Source: Clostridiales bacterium (GTDB lineage Bacteria > Bacillota > Clostridia > Oscillospirales > Oscillospiraceae). Taken from it: a DNA stretch of 64,000 nt. The first letter of the stretch is position 1. Each line of letters starts with the position of its first letter. Shown here piece by piece: positions 42,599 through 51,587 of this stretch. The stretch is from NCBI GenBank assembly GCA_902362775.1, contig CABIXV010000005.1:158079-222078 (forward strand). The letters run 5' to 3'. The notes beneath the pieces are model-generated. The model was not told the DNA's origin. It did no database searches and saw nothing but the letters and a program-made list of their open reading frames with translations. Position numbers and translations under genes: made by a program.

Positions 42599-43626
42599 TA
42601 ATTGAACTTATAAATCTTCCGGGCCAGCCGGTAGAGCCCCACCGACAGCCGCCGCCCCTGGTAGCCGGGGAAGGCGGTAAAGGCGGAGACCGCCCGGTAC
42701 TTCATCTTGTGGTACACCGCGCTGTCCACCGTCCGCAGGTACTCCCACAACTGGGTCCGCTTACCCAGTGCTTCGGGGGAATTGTCGATAATCAGGAAAA
42801 TGGAGGAAATAGCCATCATCATGGCCAGGTAGTTAAACATATAGCGGCCCAGCTTCTTGTGCTGGGCGCTGACCTGGCGCAGATCGTGGGAGCCGATCAT
42901 CTGATAGGTGACCCGCAGCTGCTGGTCCACCCGTGTGACCATCACCTTCTCGTTGACCGACTGGTCCGCCCGCCCGATAAAGTAGCGGTACAGGTCCACG
43001 TCCATGTAGTACATATTCTTCACAGCCGGCAGGGGCTGATAGACAAAGATATTGTCCACATAGAAGGTGTGTTTAGGCAGCTCCAGCCCGCAGTCCCGCA
43101 GCAGCTGGGTGCGGTAGATGACGCTGTGCATCAGCAGATACTGGGAGGGACGGAACCGCCCGATCTGCTCCCAGCCAAAGACCCGGCCTACGGGAAATAC
43201 GTTCCGGTAGTTCACTACCTTTTGGGTGTTGTCCTCCACATGCTCATAGACATAGTTGGCGATCATCATATCGATGGGCTTTTCGTCCCGCTGGAACTGC
43301 CGTAGCTTGTCCAGCACCTTTTTCAGCGCGTCCACGTCCACCCAGTCGTCCGAGTCCACTACTTTATAGTAGACGCCCTGGGCGTTTCGGATGCCCTGGT
43401 TGACTCCCTCTCCATGGCCGCCGTTCTCCTGGTGGATGGCCCGGACAATACCGGGATACTGCTCCTGATAACGGTCACAGATGGCCGGGGTCTCATCTTT
43501 GGTAGAGCCGTCGTCCACCAGGATAATCTCAATATCGTCCCCTCCCTGGAGCAGTGTGTCCACACAGTGCTCCATATAGGCCGCCGAGTTATAGCAGGGG
43601 ACCGCGAAAGTAATGAGCTTTTCCAT
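42598..43626 (-). CDS. Glycosyltransferase family 2
   Basis: A 342-residue GT-A glycosyltransferase. The N-terminal LITFAVPCYNSAAYMEHCVDTLL and IILVDDGSTKDET form the nucleotide-sugar site, and VDSDDWVD near residue 95 is the DXD motif. It has no clear membrane helix. The ATG at 43626 is favoured by GGGAG nine bases upstream; an ATG five codons earlier lacks a site. It is 95 bp downstream of UDP-galactopyranose mutase, so it may transfer galactofuranose or another sugar to a surface glycan (inference). Confidence 0.9.
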   Translation of the reverse strand: MEKLITFAVPCYNSAAYMEHCVDTLLQGGDDIEIILVDDGSTKDETPAICDRYQEQYPGIVRAIHQENGGHGEGVNQGIRNAQGVYYKVVDSDDWVDVDALKKVLDKLRQFQRDEKPIDMMIANYVYEHVEDNTQKVVNYRNVFPVGRVFGWEQIGRFRPSQYLLMHSVIYRTQLLRDCGLELPKHTFYVDNIFVYQPLPAVKNMYYMDVDLYRYFIGRADQSVNEKVMVTRVDQQLRVTYQMIGSHDLRQVSAQHKKLGRYMFNYLAMMMAISSIFLIIDNSPEALGKRTQLWEYLRTVDSAVYHKMKYRAVSAFTAFPGYQGRRLSVGLYRLARKIYKFN

Positions 43627-43721
43627 ATCTTTCTCTCCCATTGTACGTGGATTTCCTCAGCAAGAACCGAGTTCCCGCCGCGCTTTTAGCCTCTCAGTCG
43701 CCCCGCTGGGCTCCGAATTGG

Positions 43722-44885
43722 CTATAGTTTTTCTGCCAGCTCCAGTGCTTTCCCGGCAATCGCGTCCATGTTATAGTATTTGTATTCGGCCAGACGGCCC
43801 AGCAGATGGAGGTTGGAGAACCGGTCCGCCTCCGCCCTGTATTTCGCGTATAGGGCGTTGTTCTCCGGGTTGATGATCGCATAATAGGGGATTTCGCCCC
43901 TCTCCCCGGTATACGCCTTGGAATATTCCTTTACAATCGTAGTCACGCCGGGCGCCGCCTGGCCGGTCAGGTGTTTGAACTCAGTGATGCGGGTAAAGTC
44001 CTCGTCCACTGTGTAATTGACTGTGCCGTATCCCTGGAAGTCGTCCTGCTCCAGCGTTTCGAAGGCAAAATCCAGCGTGCGGTAGGGGAGGGGGCCGAAC
44101 CGGAAGCCAAACAGCTCGTCCGCCTGGCCGGTGTAAATAACCTGGCCGTCAAAGGGGGCGCCGTCCACCTTCAGTATGTTACCGGACAGGTCCAACCGGC
44201 CCAGGGCGTCCGTCCCCAGCTCCACGGTGATGCTGGGATGGTCCAGCATCCTTTCAAACATGGGGGTATAGCCCTCCAAGGGCATCCCCTGGTATGTATC
44301 CTGAAAATAGCGGTCGTCCCTGGACAGGAACACGGGCACCCGGGCGGTGGTATTTGGGTCAATGTCCTCCGGCCTCTGGCCCCACTGCTTCATGGTGTAG
44401 TGGACAAAGACGTGCTCGTACACATAATCCGCCAGGGCGGCGATTGACGGGTCCTGATTTTGCCGCAGTTCCAGAATGGTGACCTTTTTTTCTGCTCCAT
44501 AGGCGGCGGTCAGCTTATCCCCCAGCCGTCTCCCCTCCTCCGGACCGAAGGCCGTTTCCAGGGAGGTCAGGTTGAAGGGCACCGGATAGGTTATCCGTCC
44601 GCCCCGGCCGTCCGGGATATTGGCCACCACCCGGTGCTGGTAGTCCCGCCACCGGGTGAACCGGGAAAGCCAGTCAAAGACCTGTTTGTCATTGGTGTGG
44701 AAGATATGGGGGCCGTATTGGTGGATCAGCACCCCCGCCTGGTCCGGACGGTCATAGGCATTGCCGCCAATGTGGTCCCTCCGCTCCAGCACCAGGACCC
44801 GTTTCCCCTGATCCGCCAAAGCGCGGGCGGCCACGGCGCCGGCATAGCCCGCTCCCACGGCCAGAACGTCAAATTTCTCCTCCAA
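43722..44885 (-). CDS. glf: UDP-galactopyranose mutase
   Basis: A flavoprotein of about 387 residues. FAD-binding VGAGYAGAVAARALADQGKRVLVLERRDHIGGNAYD is at the N-terminus, YGPHIFHTNDKQVFDWLSRF follows near residue 60, and HYTMKQWGQ and VYTGQADELF are also Glf signatures. It interconverts UDP-galactopyranose and UDP-galactofuranose. The start is probably TTG at 44885 with GAGGTG upstream; a GTG at 44897 is possible. It pairs with the family 2 glycosyltransferase. Confidence 0.93.
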   Translation of the reverse strand: MEEKFDVLAVGAGYAGAVAARALADQGKRVLVLERRDHIGGNAYDRPDQAGVLIHQYGPHIFHTNDKQVFDWLSRFTRWRDYQHRVVANIPDGRGGRITYPVPFNLTSLETAFGPEEGRRLGDKLTAAYGAEKKVTILELRQNQDPSIAALADYVYEHVFVHYTMKQWGQRPEDIDPNTTARVPVFLSRDDRYFQDTYQGMPLEGYTPMFERMLDHPSITVELGTDALGRLDLSGNILKVDGAPFDGQVIYTGQADELFGFRFGPLPYRTLDFAFETLEQDDFQGYGTVNYTVDEDFTRITEFKHLTGQAAPGVTTIVKEYSKAYTGERGEIPYYAIINPENNALYAKYRAEADRFSNLHLLGRLAEYKYYNMDAIAGKALELAEKL

Positions 44886-45021
44886 GCTCGATCCCACCTC
44901 GTTTTCCGGCCTGCTGGCCGTTATAGATGTTCCTTTGTATCATATCACACTTTCCCGGAAAAGGAAATTAAAATTCCTTGAAGATTGGATAAAATAAGCG
45001 TAATATGCTGTTCCATCCCCC

Positions 45022-45050
45022 TTGACATTCCCCGAAAAAGCAGATAAGAT
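45022..45050 (+). promoter_or_regulatory. Promoter of the ileS T-box transcript
   Basis: TTGACA, a 17-nt spacer and TAAGAT. The transcript would start about 45057, just before the T-box leader. The preceding 44886-45021 stretch shows no other feature. Confidence 0.8.
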
Positions 45051-45059
45051 ATCAACTGC

Positions 45060-45347
45060 ATATAGAAACACGCGATGAAAAGGACGAGTATCCACCCCTG
45101 AATGGTACAGAGAGCCGCCGGTCCGGTGCGAGGCGGACAGGAGGGGGAGGGGAAAATCACCTTGGAGCAGAGGGCCGAACCGGGAAGCGCTGTGAGATCA
45201 GGCTTCCCTGACAGTAAGCGCCTCCGGACGCCCCCGTTACCAGGCAGGCTTGAGTGGCCGTGGTCTTTTCCCACGGCAAGAAGAGTGGTACCGCAGAGGA
45301 TGTTTCGCCTTTGTCTCTTTCGGGGGACAGAGGCGTTTTCTTTTTTG
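45060..45347 (+). promoter_or_regulatory. Isoleucine T-box riboswitch
   Basis: The specifier is read as ATC (45156-45158) in the context AAA-ATC-ACC, an Ile codon. The T-box sequence AGAGTGGTACCGCAGAGG is at 45283-45300. A terminator stem (CGCCTTTGTCTC / GGGGACAGAGGCG) and TTTTCTTTTTT end at 45347. Uncharged tRNA-Ile should cause read-through into the zinc-ribbon gene and ileS. Confidence 0.92.
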
Positions 45348-45362
45348 AAAGGAGCGGCTTCT

Positions 45363-45623
45363 ATGAACTGCCCCCAATGTGGACGCCCTATGGAGGAGGG
45401 GACGATGCACACCCAAAAATACCCCTTCTGGACTCAACAGGAATTACGGTTTTTCCGCGGTCCGACGGACGTGGTGGAGCTGGGGCCCCACGGTGACGAT
45501 ACCACCAGTATGTTTACCCGGGACCCGTTTCCCCAATTTCCCCATACGATGCTCTGCCGGCACTGCGGCTTAGTCACATTCCCATGTAATCTGATAGAAA
45601 AGTCTAAAAAAGACCTGAAATAG
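45363..45623 (+). CDS. Small zinc-ribbon protein (PF20097/DUF6487-like)
   Basis: An 86-residue protein with two CxxC knuckles: MNCPQCGRPMEEGTM at the N-terminus and MLCRHCGLVTFPC near residue 64. They probably form one zinc ribbon around a beta-rich core. AAAGGAG precedes the ATG. It lies 15 bp downstream of the T-box terminator and 14 bp upstream of ileS, so it is under the same tRNA-Ile control. Its function is unknown; the family is common in Firmicutes. Confidence 0.82.
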   Translation: MNCPQCGRPMEEGTMHTQKYPFWTQQELRFFRGPTDVVELGPHGDDTTSMFTRDPFPQFPHTMLCRHCGLVTFPCNLIEKSKKDLK

Positions 45624-45637
45624 GAGGAAGCAAACCA

Positions 45638-48415
45638 ATGGACTACAACAAGACCATCAACCTGCCCAAGACCGATTTCCCCATGCGGGCCGGACTGCCC
45701 GCCCGGGAGCCCGGTATGCTGGAGGGCTGGGAGAAGCTGGACCTGTATCACGAGCTGCTGAAGAAGAACGAGGGCAAGCCCCTGTTCTCCCTTCATGACG
45801 GCCCTCCCTTCTCCAACGGCAATCTGCACATGGGCCACGCTCTGAACAAGTCCATCAAGGACTTCATGGTCCGGGCCGCGGCCATGCGGGGCCGCTACAC
45901 CCCCTATATCCCCGGCTGGGACAACCACGGTATGCCCATCGAGTCCGCTATCATCAAGGAGCAGAAACTCAACCGCAAGCAGATGAGCGTCCCCGAATTC
46001 CGCACCGCCTGTCACGACTACGCCCAGAAGTATGTGAATATCCAGCGGGAGGGCTTTAAGCGGCTGGGCGTGGTGGGGGACTGGGAGAACCCCTACCTCA
46101 CAATGGACCCCGGCTTCGAGGCAGAGGAGGTCAAGGTTTTTGGCGAGATGTACAAGAAAGGCTACATCTATAAGGGCCTGAAGCCTGTGTACTGGTGCCC
46201 CAAGGATGAGACCGCCCTGGCCGAAGCGGAGATCGAGTATCAGGACGACCCTTGTACCACCGTATATGTCAAATTCCAGGTCAGGGACGATCTGGGCAAG
46301 CTCAGTCAGTACGGCGATCTGTCCAAAATGTACTTTGTGATCTGGACCACCACCATCTGGACCCTGCCCGGCAACCTGGCCATCGCTGTTCACCCCCGGG
46401 AGAGCTATGTGCTGGTAAAGGCGGACAACGGCGAAATGTATATTATGGCCGAGGCCCTGTGCGCCAAGGTGATGAAGATCGGCGGCTTTGAGAATTATGA
46501 GATCGTCAAGCAGTTCAAGGGCGCTGACTTTGAGTATATGCTGGCCCAGCATCCCTTCCTGGACAAGACCAGCCAGCTCTGCACCGCCGAGTATGTCACT
46601 ATGGACTCAGGCACCGGCTGTGTCCACACCGCCCCCGGCTTTGGCGCAGACGACTACGAGACCTGCAAACGCTACAAAATCGAGATGGTGGTGCCCGTGG
46701 ACGACCGGGGCCGCCACACCGATTACGCTGGAAAATACGCCGGCATGAAGACCGAGGAGTCCAATCCCGTCATTCTGGCCGATATGAAGGAGAGCGGCGC
46801 CCTCTTCGCCAGCGAGGACATCGTCCACTCCTACCCCCACTGCTGGCGCTGCAAGAATCCCATCATTTTCCGGGCTACCCCCCAGTGGTTCTGCTCTGTA
46901 GACGCCTTCAAGGAGCAGGCCGTGGCCGCCTGCGACGACGTGCGGTGGATCCCTGGCTGGGGCATTGACCGGATGAAGTCCATGATTCGGGAGCGGGCCG
47001 ACTGGTGCATCAGCCGCCAGCGCCGCTGGGGTCTGCCCATCCCCGTGTTCTACTGTCAGGACTGCGGCAAGCCCATCTGCAACGACGACACCATCTCCGC
47101 CGTGTCCAAGCTCTTTGGTGAGAAGGGCTCTAACGCCTGGTACGAGATGGAGGCCGCTGACATTCTGCCTGCCGGCTTCTCCTGTCCCCACTGTGGGAGC
47201 AAAGCAGGCTTTACCAAGGAGGAGGACACTCTGGACGGGTGGTTCGACTCCGGCTCCACCCACTACGCCTCCATGAAGAAGGACCAGGGCTTCTGGCCCG
47301 CCACCGTCTATATGGAGGGCCTGGACCAGTACCGGGGATGGTTCCAGTCCAGCCTGCTCACCGCCGTGGGCGCTCTGGGCCAGGGCGCTCCCTTTAAGGA
47401 GTGCGTCACCCACGGCTGGACCGTGGATGGCGAGGGTAAGGCCATGCACAAATCTTTGGGCAACGGCGTGGACCCCGCCGACATCTTTAAGAAGTACGGC
47501 GCCGACCTGATCCGCCTGTGGGCCGGCTCCGCCGACTACCATGTGGACGTGCGCTGCTCGGACAATATCTTCAAGCAGCTCAGTCAGAATTATCTGAAGT
47601 TCCGCAACACCGCCCGCTACTGCCTAGGCAACCTGGATGGGTTTGACCCCAACTGCCTGGTCCAGCCTGGGGAGATGCTGGAGCTGGACCGCTGGGCCGT
47701 TACCAAGCTGAACCAGCTCATTGAAAAGTGCTTCGCCGCCTATGATGAGTACGAGTTCCATGTGGTGTCCCACGCCATCAATGACTTCTGCGTGGTGGAG
47801 CTGTCCTCCTTCTATCTGGACATCATCAAGGACCGGCTGTACTGCGAGGGCAAGGACAGCCTGGAGCGCCGCTCCGCCCAGACCGCCCTGTTCCTTATCC
47901 TGGACACCATGACCAAGCTGTTTGCCCCCATCCTGGCCTTCACCTGCGACGAGATCTGGCTGGCCATGCCCCACCGGGCGGAGGACGACGGCCGGAACGT
48001 GCTTCTCAACGAGATGAACAAGCCCTTTGCCGACTATGCCCTCACCCAGGAGCAGATGGCCCAGTGGGATAAGATCATTGCCGTCCGGGACGCGGTCAAC
48101 GTCGCTCTGGAGGCAGCCCGGAACGAGAAGAAGATCGGTAAGAGCCTAGAGGCCGACGTGGCCCTCACCGTCCCGTCCGAGGACGCCTTCCTGGCCGAGA
48201 TGGACAGCGCCCTCCTGGCCGACCTGTTCATCGTTTCCCAGGTGGAGATTACGGTGGGCAGCGAGCTGGCTGTCTCTGTGTCCGAGGCCGCCGGTCAGAA
48301 GTGTGAGCGCTGCTGGAAGCACCATCCCCTGGTGGGTGCCGATATGGCTCATCCCACACTCTGCCCCAGATGTGCAGGCGTCATCGCAAAGTCTACCTCT
48401 TTTGAGGCGCTTTAA
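45638..48415 (+). CDS. ileS: Isoleucyl-tRNA synthetase
   Basis: A 925-residue class I synthetase of the bacterial (type 1) form. The HIGH motif reads NGNLHMGHALN near residue 60. The KMSKS loop reads GKAMHKSLGN near residue 606, so the usual KMSKS is AMHKS. An editing CP1 domain lies between. The C-terminal zinc knuckle is CERCWKHH and CPRCAG. AGGAGG precedes the ATG. It is controlled by the Ile T-box. Confidence 0.97.
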   Translation: MDYNKTINLPKTDFPMRAGLPAREPGMLEGWEKLDLYHELLKKNEGKPLFSLHDGPPFSNGNLHMGHALNKSIKDFMVRAAAMRGRYTPYIPGWDNHGMPIESAIIKEQKLNRKQMSVPEFRTACHDYAQKYVNIQREGFKRLGVVGDWENPYLTMDPGFEAEEVKVFGEMYKKGYIYKGLKPVYWCPKDETALAEAEIEYQDDPCTTVYVKFQVRDDLGKLSQYGDLSKMYFVIWTTTIWTLPGNLAIAVHPRESYVLVKADNGEMYIMAEALCAKVMKIGGFENYEIVKQFKGADFEYMLAQHPFLDKTSQLCTAEYVTMDSGTGCVHTAPGFGADDYETCKRYKIEMVVPVDDRGRHTDYAGKYAGMKTEESNPVILADMKESGALFASEDIVHSYPHCWRCKNPIIFRATPQWFCSVDAFKEQAVAACDDVRWIPGWGIDRMKSMIRERADWCISRQRRWGLPIPVFYCQDCGKPICNDDTISAVSKLFGEKGSNAWYEMEAADILPAGFSCPHCGSKAGFTKEEDTLDGWFDSGSTHYASMKKDQGFWPATVYMEGLDQYRGWFQSSLLTAVGALGQGAPFKECVTHGWTVDGEGKAMHKSLGNGVDPADIFKKYGADLIRLWAGSADYHVDVRCSDNIFKQLSQNYLKFRNTARYCLGNLDGFDPNCLVQPGEMLELDRWAVTKLNQLIEKCFAAYDEYEFHVVSHAINDFCVVELSSFYLDIIKDRLYCEGKDSLERRSAQTALFLILDTMTKLFAPILAFTCDEIWLAMPHRAEDDGRNVLLNEMNKPFADYALTQEQMAQWDKIIAVRDAVNVALEAARNEKKIGKSLEADVALTVPSEDAFLAEMDSALLADLFIVSQVEITVGSELAVSVSEAAGQKCERCWKHHPLVGADMAHPTLCPRCAGVIAKSTSFEAL

Positions 48416-48761
48416 CAGCCACCCCCTCTCGATTTGTTCTCCTGCGCCGCACCTTCAAATAATGATCGCTTCACGCAGGAAGCGCAATGGAACTGGAAAG
48501 AAAAAAGTTGCCTGGACGGATGTCCAGGCAACTTTTTTCTTTTGTCCATGCGTCTATTCCGCCCAGGTCGTACTCTCCCCTCAGGAGACCCCAATCATCC
48601 ACCGCTACGCCATAACACCGGCCGTATCATCGGACTGCCCTAGTCCTTCCCTTCACTCCACAGGCGCCTCCTTATTTTATTTTAATGCCTCCGGACAAAC
48701 TCTTTGCCCTCCTTAATCCCTCTGACACTATACTTGTGCCAAACAGTGGGAGGTACCTCAT
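48416..48761 (+). other. Gene-free stretch between ileS and the NhaC gene
   Basis: It holds the ileS terminator (48501-48542) and then about 220 bp with no reading frame that has both a start site and a domain. No convincing promoter stands out before 48762; weak TTGCCC and TATACT boxes near 48.70-48.73 kb have a long 19-nt spacer. Confidence 0.5.
48501..48542 (+). terminator. ileS terminator
   Basis: AAAAAAGTTGCCTGGAC, loop GGAT, GTCCAGGCAACTTTTTTC: a perfect 17-bp stem with a T tract. Confidence 0.95.
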
Positions 48762-50126
48762 ATGGATCACGGCATCTTGACCCTGCTGCCCATCGTAACA
48801 GTGGTGGCTATCGCATTAAAAACCCGACGAACTCTGGAGCCCCTAATCGCGGGCACCCTGGTTGCCTATCTGATCATTGATGGACCCAAATTTATCTTCG
48901 GCTGGATGGACGCCTTTTTCCGGGTGGCCACCAGCTATGACCACCAGTGGGTATTTATGGTTTGTCTACTGTTTGGCAGCCTCATTGCCCTCCTGGGGGC
49001 CTCCCACGGCACCATGGGCTTTTCCAAAATACTGGACAAGCTGTGCCGAGGGCCAAAAAGCACACTGATTATCACCTGGATTATGGGCATCCTGATTTTT
49101 GTAGACGACTATCTCAACATCATGACTCTATCCATCTGCATGAAAAAAGAAACGGACAAACACCATATCCCCAGGGAGGCCCTCTCCTATGTTATCGATT
49201 CCACCGGCGCCCCGGTCTGCGCTCTGCTCCCCTTTTCCACTTGGGCTGTGTTCTTTTCCGGTCTTTTCTTTGCTGAGGCCGGCGTCCCAGAACTGGGCTA
49301 CGGGAGCGGCATTTCTACCTTTTACCGGGTCATTCCCTTTGTGTTTTATGCTATCGCCGCTGTGGTCATCGTGCCCCTGTTCGCCCTGTCCGTCATCCCA
49401 CCTATGGGCAAGATGCGGGCGGCCTACCAGCGGGCGGCGAAGACCGGAGCGGTCTACTCCCCAGAGAGCGAACTGATGAACTTGGAGGGCGAGGATGATG
49501 CCCCTGATATACAGGGCAATGTATGGAACTTCGTCATTCCCATCGGCGTACTCATCGTCCTGGCTATCGTGGGGGGTGAGCTGTTTCTGGCCGTCATAGC
49601 CGCCATCGCTATCTGCCTGCTCCTGTATGTCCCCCAGCGGATCATGTCCCTGTCCAAGGCTTGCGACTTGGCCATGCACGGCTTCTGCAATATGATCCCC
49701 ACCGTGGCCATCATCTACTTTGCCTTTGTCATGCAGGAGGCCATGAACGAAATCGGCATCGCTCCCTATATTATCAATTTGGTTCAGCCCTTTATGAGCG
49801 CAGAATTTTTTCCTTGCATTACCTTCCTGGTGGTAGCCGCCCTCAACTTTTCCACTGGCAGTGTGTGGGGCATCCCCGCTATCGTGGTCCCCGTTATCCT
49901 GCCCTTAGCCGTTTCTCTGGACGCCAATCTGCTGGTTGTTATGGGAGCCGTGGTATCTGGAGCAGTATTAGGCAGCCACGCCTGCTTTTACTCCGACGCC
50001 ACCGTTCTCACCTCCAGTTGCTGTAAAATGGAAAATATGGACCACGCCCTTTCCCAGTTTCCCTATGCCATGCTGGCCGCCGCCATCGCTGCGGCAGGCT
50101 ATCTGCTGTGCGGATTCTTACTGTGA
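48762..50126 (+). CDS. NhaC family Na+/H+ antiporter
   Basis: A 454-residue membrane protein with about 11-12 helices of the NhaC/ion transporter superfamily. Recognisable parts are LIALLGASHGTMGF near residue 75, FVDDYLNIMTLSICM near 110, DSTGAPVCALLPFSTWAVF near 145, and SGAVLGSHACFYSDATVLTS near the C-terminus. Substrates may be Na+/H+ or an organic anion pair (malate/lactate antiporters share the fold). GGGAGG precedes the ATG. It is 16 bp upstream of a macro domain gene. Confidence 0.88.
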   Translation: MDHGILTLLPIVTVVAIALKTRRTLEPLIAGTLVAYLIIDGPKFIFGWMDAFFRVATSYDHQWVFMVCLLFGSLIALLGASHGTMGFSKILDKLCRGPKSTLIITWIMGILIFVDDYLNIMTLSICMKKETDKHHIPREALSYVIDSTGAPVCALLPFSTWAVFFSGLFFAEAGVPELGYGSGISTFYRVIPFVFYAIAAVVIVPLFALSVIPPMGKMRAAYQRAAKTGAVYSPESELMNLEGEDDAPDIQGNVWNFVIPIGVLIVLAIVGGELFLAVIAAIAICLLLYVPQRIMSLSKACDLAMHGFCNMIPTVAIIYFAFVMQEAMNEIGIAPYIINLVQPFMSAEFFPCITFLVVAALNFSTGSVWGIPAIVVPVILPLAVSLDANLLVVMGAVVSGAVLGSHACFYSDATVLTSSCCKMENMDHALSQFPYAMLAAAIAAAGYLLCGFLL

Positions 50127-50142
50127 CAGGAGGTCTTACCCT

Positions 50143-50655
50143 ATGAAACTACTCACTGGTGACATTACCAAAATAGAGACAGATGCCATCGTCAATGCCG
50201 CCTCCCCCGATCTGCGTCGGTCTCCCGGCATCTGCGATGCCATTTTTGCCGCCGCTGATACCAGGGCCCTTACTGCCGCCTGCAAAAAACTGCGCCGCTG
50301 TCCTGTGGGTACGGCAGTAGTCACCCCGTCCTTCGGTCTTCCCTGTAAGTATATCATCCATGTGGCCCTGGGTGAGTGGATGGGGGACCTGCGAACTGGA
50401 AAGCGGCTGATGGAGGCTTGCTACCGCCACGCCATGCAGCAAGCCCTGATGTGCCGGTGCAGAACTCTGGCCTTCCCCCTGGTCTTTTCCGGAGCCTTTC
50501 ATCTACCCAGAATGGAGGCCCTCACAGTAGCAGAAAAAGCGATCCTGAAATTTGAAGCCAAACATCCAGAGTTAGATGTGTCCCTGGTCCTCTACACCCC
50601 CCAGATACTGGCCCAAGCTCAGGCTGTGCTGCGCCAGCTCTGTCCAGAGAACTAA
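50143..50655 (+). CDS. Macro domain protein (ADP-ribose hydrolase-like)
   Basis: A 170-residue single macro domain. It starts LLTGDITKIETDAIVNAAS and continues with the substrate loop SPGICDAIFAAAD, then the diphosphate strand LAFPLVFSGAFHLP. Such proteins bind or remove ADP-ribose or O-acetyl-ADP-ribose. The usual NAAN Asn is Ser (NAASP), and the glycine-rich loop after it is altered (RRSPG), so catalysis may differ. CAGGAGG precedes the ATG. Confidence 0.85.
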   Translation: MKLLTGDITKIETDAIVNAASPDLRRSPGICDAIFAAADTRALTAACKKLRRCPVGTAVVTPSFGLPCKYIIHVALGEWMGDLRTGKRLMEACYRHAMQQALMCRCRTLAFPLVFSGAFHLPRMEALTVAEKAILKFEAKHPELDVSLVLYTPQILAQAQAVLRQLCPEN

Positions 50656-50658
50656 AGA

Positions 50659-50698
50659 CAGCGGAAGGGCCAATAAATTGGTCCTTCCGCTGTTTTTA
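50659..50698. terminator. Terminator after the macro domain gene
   Basis: CAGCGGAAGGGCCAA and TTGGTCCTTCCGCTG form a stem (one G-T pair) followed by TTTTT. The - strand RHH gene ends 4 bp further on. Confidence 0.9.
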
Positions 50699-50700
50699 GG

Positions 50701-50853
50701 CTATTTTTCGCTTTCTCTGTTCTTCAGATACTCCTCCATCACCCGAAGGATCAGAGCGGTGACGCTGCGCCGTTCCCGCTTGGCCTGGGCCGTTAACTCC
50801 CCCTTGAGCTTTTTGGACAGCCGTAGGCTGATCTGAGCGTCTGACTTGGCCAC
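50701..50853 (-). CDS. Short ribbon-helix-helix protein
   Basis: A 50-residue RHH protein: AQISLRLSKKLKGELTAQAKRE is the strand and first helix, and SVTALILRVMEEYLKN is the second helix. The start is GTG at 50853 with AAAGGAGGTG upstream. It is convergent with the macro domain gene. It has no adjacent partner. Confidence 0.8.
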   Translation of the reverse strand: MAKSDAQISLRLSKKLKGELTAQAKRERRSVTALILRVMEEYLKNRESEK

Positions 50854-51030
50854 AGGATCACCTCCTTTTTTCTATCATACCGAAATGGAGGCTCCGTCGG
50901 TCGCATGACTTTGTATTATTTCGCATTATTTTTACGCTTCAACTCTTCGCCTCTGGCGGGCAGCAGGACAACTACATCTTGCGGATCTGGGAAAAGATAA
51001 AAAATTTCCTTGGAATACGGGACTTTTTTC

Positions 51031-51059
51031 TTTACATAGGGGGAAAATTGTGATATATT
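51031..51059 (+). promoter_or_regulatory. rpsO promoter
   Basis: TTTACA, a 17-nt spacer and TATATT. The 50854-51030 stretch before it shows no gene. Confidence 0.75.
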
Positions 51060-51065
51060 AACCCA

Positions 51066-51230
51066 GCATGAGAATGCGTCGGTATGCCCACTGGCTTGGT
51101 TCCGGGATATGGCCTGCGCAGGTGCGCGGGGTTCTGCCCGCCCGCTACCCAGCCCTTAGGGTAAAACAACAAGCGGCTTTACCGTTAGACGGGAAAGTAG
51201 TATGCCGCAATTAAGAAAGGTGGAAATTTC
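51066..51230 (+). promoter_or_regulatory. Structured 5' leader of rpsO
   Basis: A leader of about 165 nt without a reading frame. Close to the start codon GCGGC (51173-51177) can pair with GCCGC (51204-51208), enclosing a hairpin CTTT-A-CCG / CGG-G-AAAG. Upstream a GC-rich stem (GGGCGGGCAGAACCC complement) is possible. Free S15 represses its own mRNA in several bacteria, so this could be an S15 autoregulatory site (inference). Confidence 0.5.
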
Positions 51231-51497
51231 ATGATTCGCAAGGACGAAAAGACGGCCGTTATTGAGGCCAACCGCACCCATCCCACTGACACCGGCTCCC
51301 CCGAGGTCCAGATCGCCATTCTAACCGCCCGCATCAACGAGTTGACCGAGCACCTGAAGGTCCACAAGCAGGATAACCACTCCCGCCGCGGTCTGCTGAA
51401 AATGGTCGGTAAGCGCCGCAAGATGCTGGACTACCTGATGGCCAAGGACATCGAGCGGTACCGCGCTATTATCGCCAAGCTGGGCATTAGAAAATAA
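51231..51497 (+). CDS. rpsO: 30S ribosomal protein S15
   Basis: An 88-residue S15, the normal length. It has [29 protein letters not shown], then [20 protein letters not shown]. It binds 16S rRNA helix 22 early in 30S assembly. AAAGGTGG precedes the ATG. It is followed by pnp, an arrangement shared with many bacteria. Confidence 0.98.
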   Translation: MIRKDEKTAVIEANRTHPTDTGSPEVQIAILTARINELTEHLKVHKQDNHSRRGLLKMVGKRRKMLDYLMAKDIERYRAIIAKLGIRK

Positions 51498-51508
51498 GTT
51501 TATGCCGC

Positions 51509-51540
51509 ATAGGGCAGCGCGTTCCGCGTGCTGCCCTATG
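51509..51540 (+). terminator. Hairpin after rpsO
   Basis: CATAGGGCAGCGCG and CGCGTGCTGCCCTATG form a strong stem 11 nt after the rpsO stop. It is not followed by a clear T run, so it may be partial or protect the rpsO mRNA end while allowing read-through into pnp. Confidence 0.65.
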
Positions 51541-51587
51541 TTCGCATATAAAACCAAACGAAAACTCCGAATTTCCCGCACTTTTTT

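Noticed and set aside
44945..45412. 155-codon - strand frame across the ileS T-box
   Set aside because: It overlaps a well-supported T-box leader and the zinc-ribbon gene, with no ribosome site or family resemblance.
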